A DNA stretch of 64,000 nucleotides, from positions 242,810-306,809 of the forward strand of contig NZ_AUXS01000032.1 in NCBI RefSeq assembly GCF_001625565.1. Reading direction: 5' to 3'. The translations under genes and the position numbers were made by a program. Below the pieces are notes generated by a model, which saw nothing but the letters and a program-made list of their open reading frames with translations, was not told the DNA's origin and ran no database searches. This document shows positions 63,892-64,000 of the stretch, piece by piece. Source of the stretch: Pseudoalteromonas luteoviolacea NCIMB 1944. Its GTDB lineage: Bacteria; Pseudomonadota; Gammaproteobacteria; Enterobacterales; Alteromonadaceae. Numbering within the stretch: position 1 is the first letter of the stretch; each line of letters starts with the position of its first letter.

Positions 63892-63912
63892 ACCCTGAAC
63901 TCGTTTCAGGGT
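63892..63912. repeat. Palindromic intergenic element (different type)
   Basis: 8-bp arms ACCCTGAA / TTCAGGGT around CTCGT. The sequence type 'CACCCTGAACTCGTTTCAGGG' with flanking TCCATAG is, from memory, common between genes of this genus. A dispersed-repeat call is supported mainly by that memory. Confidence 0.5.
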
Positions 63913-64000
63913 CCATAGTGCAAAAGTCTAAGGTGAAGCAAGCTGTTTTATCAGTTGCCGAGGTAGTTACCTATAATACGCTCCCACCACCAATAAACAT

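Overview
The window looks like a chromosomal segment of a marine gammaproteobacterium, most likely Pseudoalteromonas. It has moderately AT-rich DNA, sodium-motor gene motY, RNase T, a MnmC C-terminus, an OsmC-YcaO fusion, and a complete bmp (brominated marine pyrroles/phenols) gene cluster of the kind known from Pseudoalteromonas and Marinomonas. The genus call is inference from gene content; no rRNA or tRNA gene is visible.

Layout. 0-8 kb: housekeeping and motility genes (mnmC end, motY, rnt, a FapA/DUF342 protein), small secreted proteins, and a PEP-mutase-family enzyme divergent from a LysR regulator with a clear operator palindrome. 8-12 kb: a lipoprotein overlapping a 918-residue secreted protein that joins a Het-C/phospholipase C-like domain, a von Willebrand A domain, a cadherin-like repeat and a chitin-binding module. 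12-14.4 kb: a four-gene operon of three related DUF2589-type proteins plus a small zinc-ribbon protein, of unknown function. 14.4-18.1 kb: a secreted S9 peptidase and a soluble double-PAS chemoreceptor. 18.6 kb: a small RiPP-precursor-like peptide.

19-31.3 kb: the bmp locus. bmp7-6-5-4-3-2-1 read on the minus strand as a tightly packed operon. bmp8-9-10 read on the plus strand from a divergent 285 bp promoter. The inferred products are tetrabromopyrrole (Bmp1-4), bromophenols (Bmp5-6), and their coupled products such as pentabromopseudilin and polybrominated biphenyls (Bmp7 with Bmp8-10). A decayed partial copy of bmp7 lies downstream of the operon. 31.6-38.9 kb: a TetR-adaptor-RND efflux operon, a TauE/SafE permease and a LuxR-type regulator. 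A 23-bp near-identical site upstream of both bmp8 and the TauE permease, in the same orientation and at almost the same distance, suggests one regulator ties the permease to the bmp genes. A second shared site, a TetR-like palindrome, lies upstream of both the tetR operon and the LuxR-type gene.

39-56.7 kb: a mixed accessory region with a GNAT enzyme, a large lipoprotein, a HExxH protein, small membrane proteins, a Vat-type acetyltransferase, a Tpt1/KptA RNA 2'-phosphotransferase preceded by a 15-bp hairpin, an S66 carboxypeptidase, OsmC-YcaO, and a GST-NTF2-tautomerase operon divergent from LysR. 56.7-62 kb: a second RND operon whose first gene is an ABC-type membrane domain without an ATPase. 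62-64 kb: a TonB-domain protein, then a second RiPP-precursor-like peptide (GTG start) whose leader aligns without gaps to the one at 18.6 kb, followed by small palindromic intergenic repeats.

Most likely undescribed items: the shared bmp8/permease operator, the pair of orphan leader-sharing peptides, and the DUF2589 operon.
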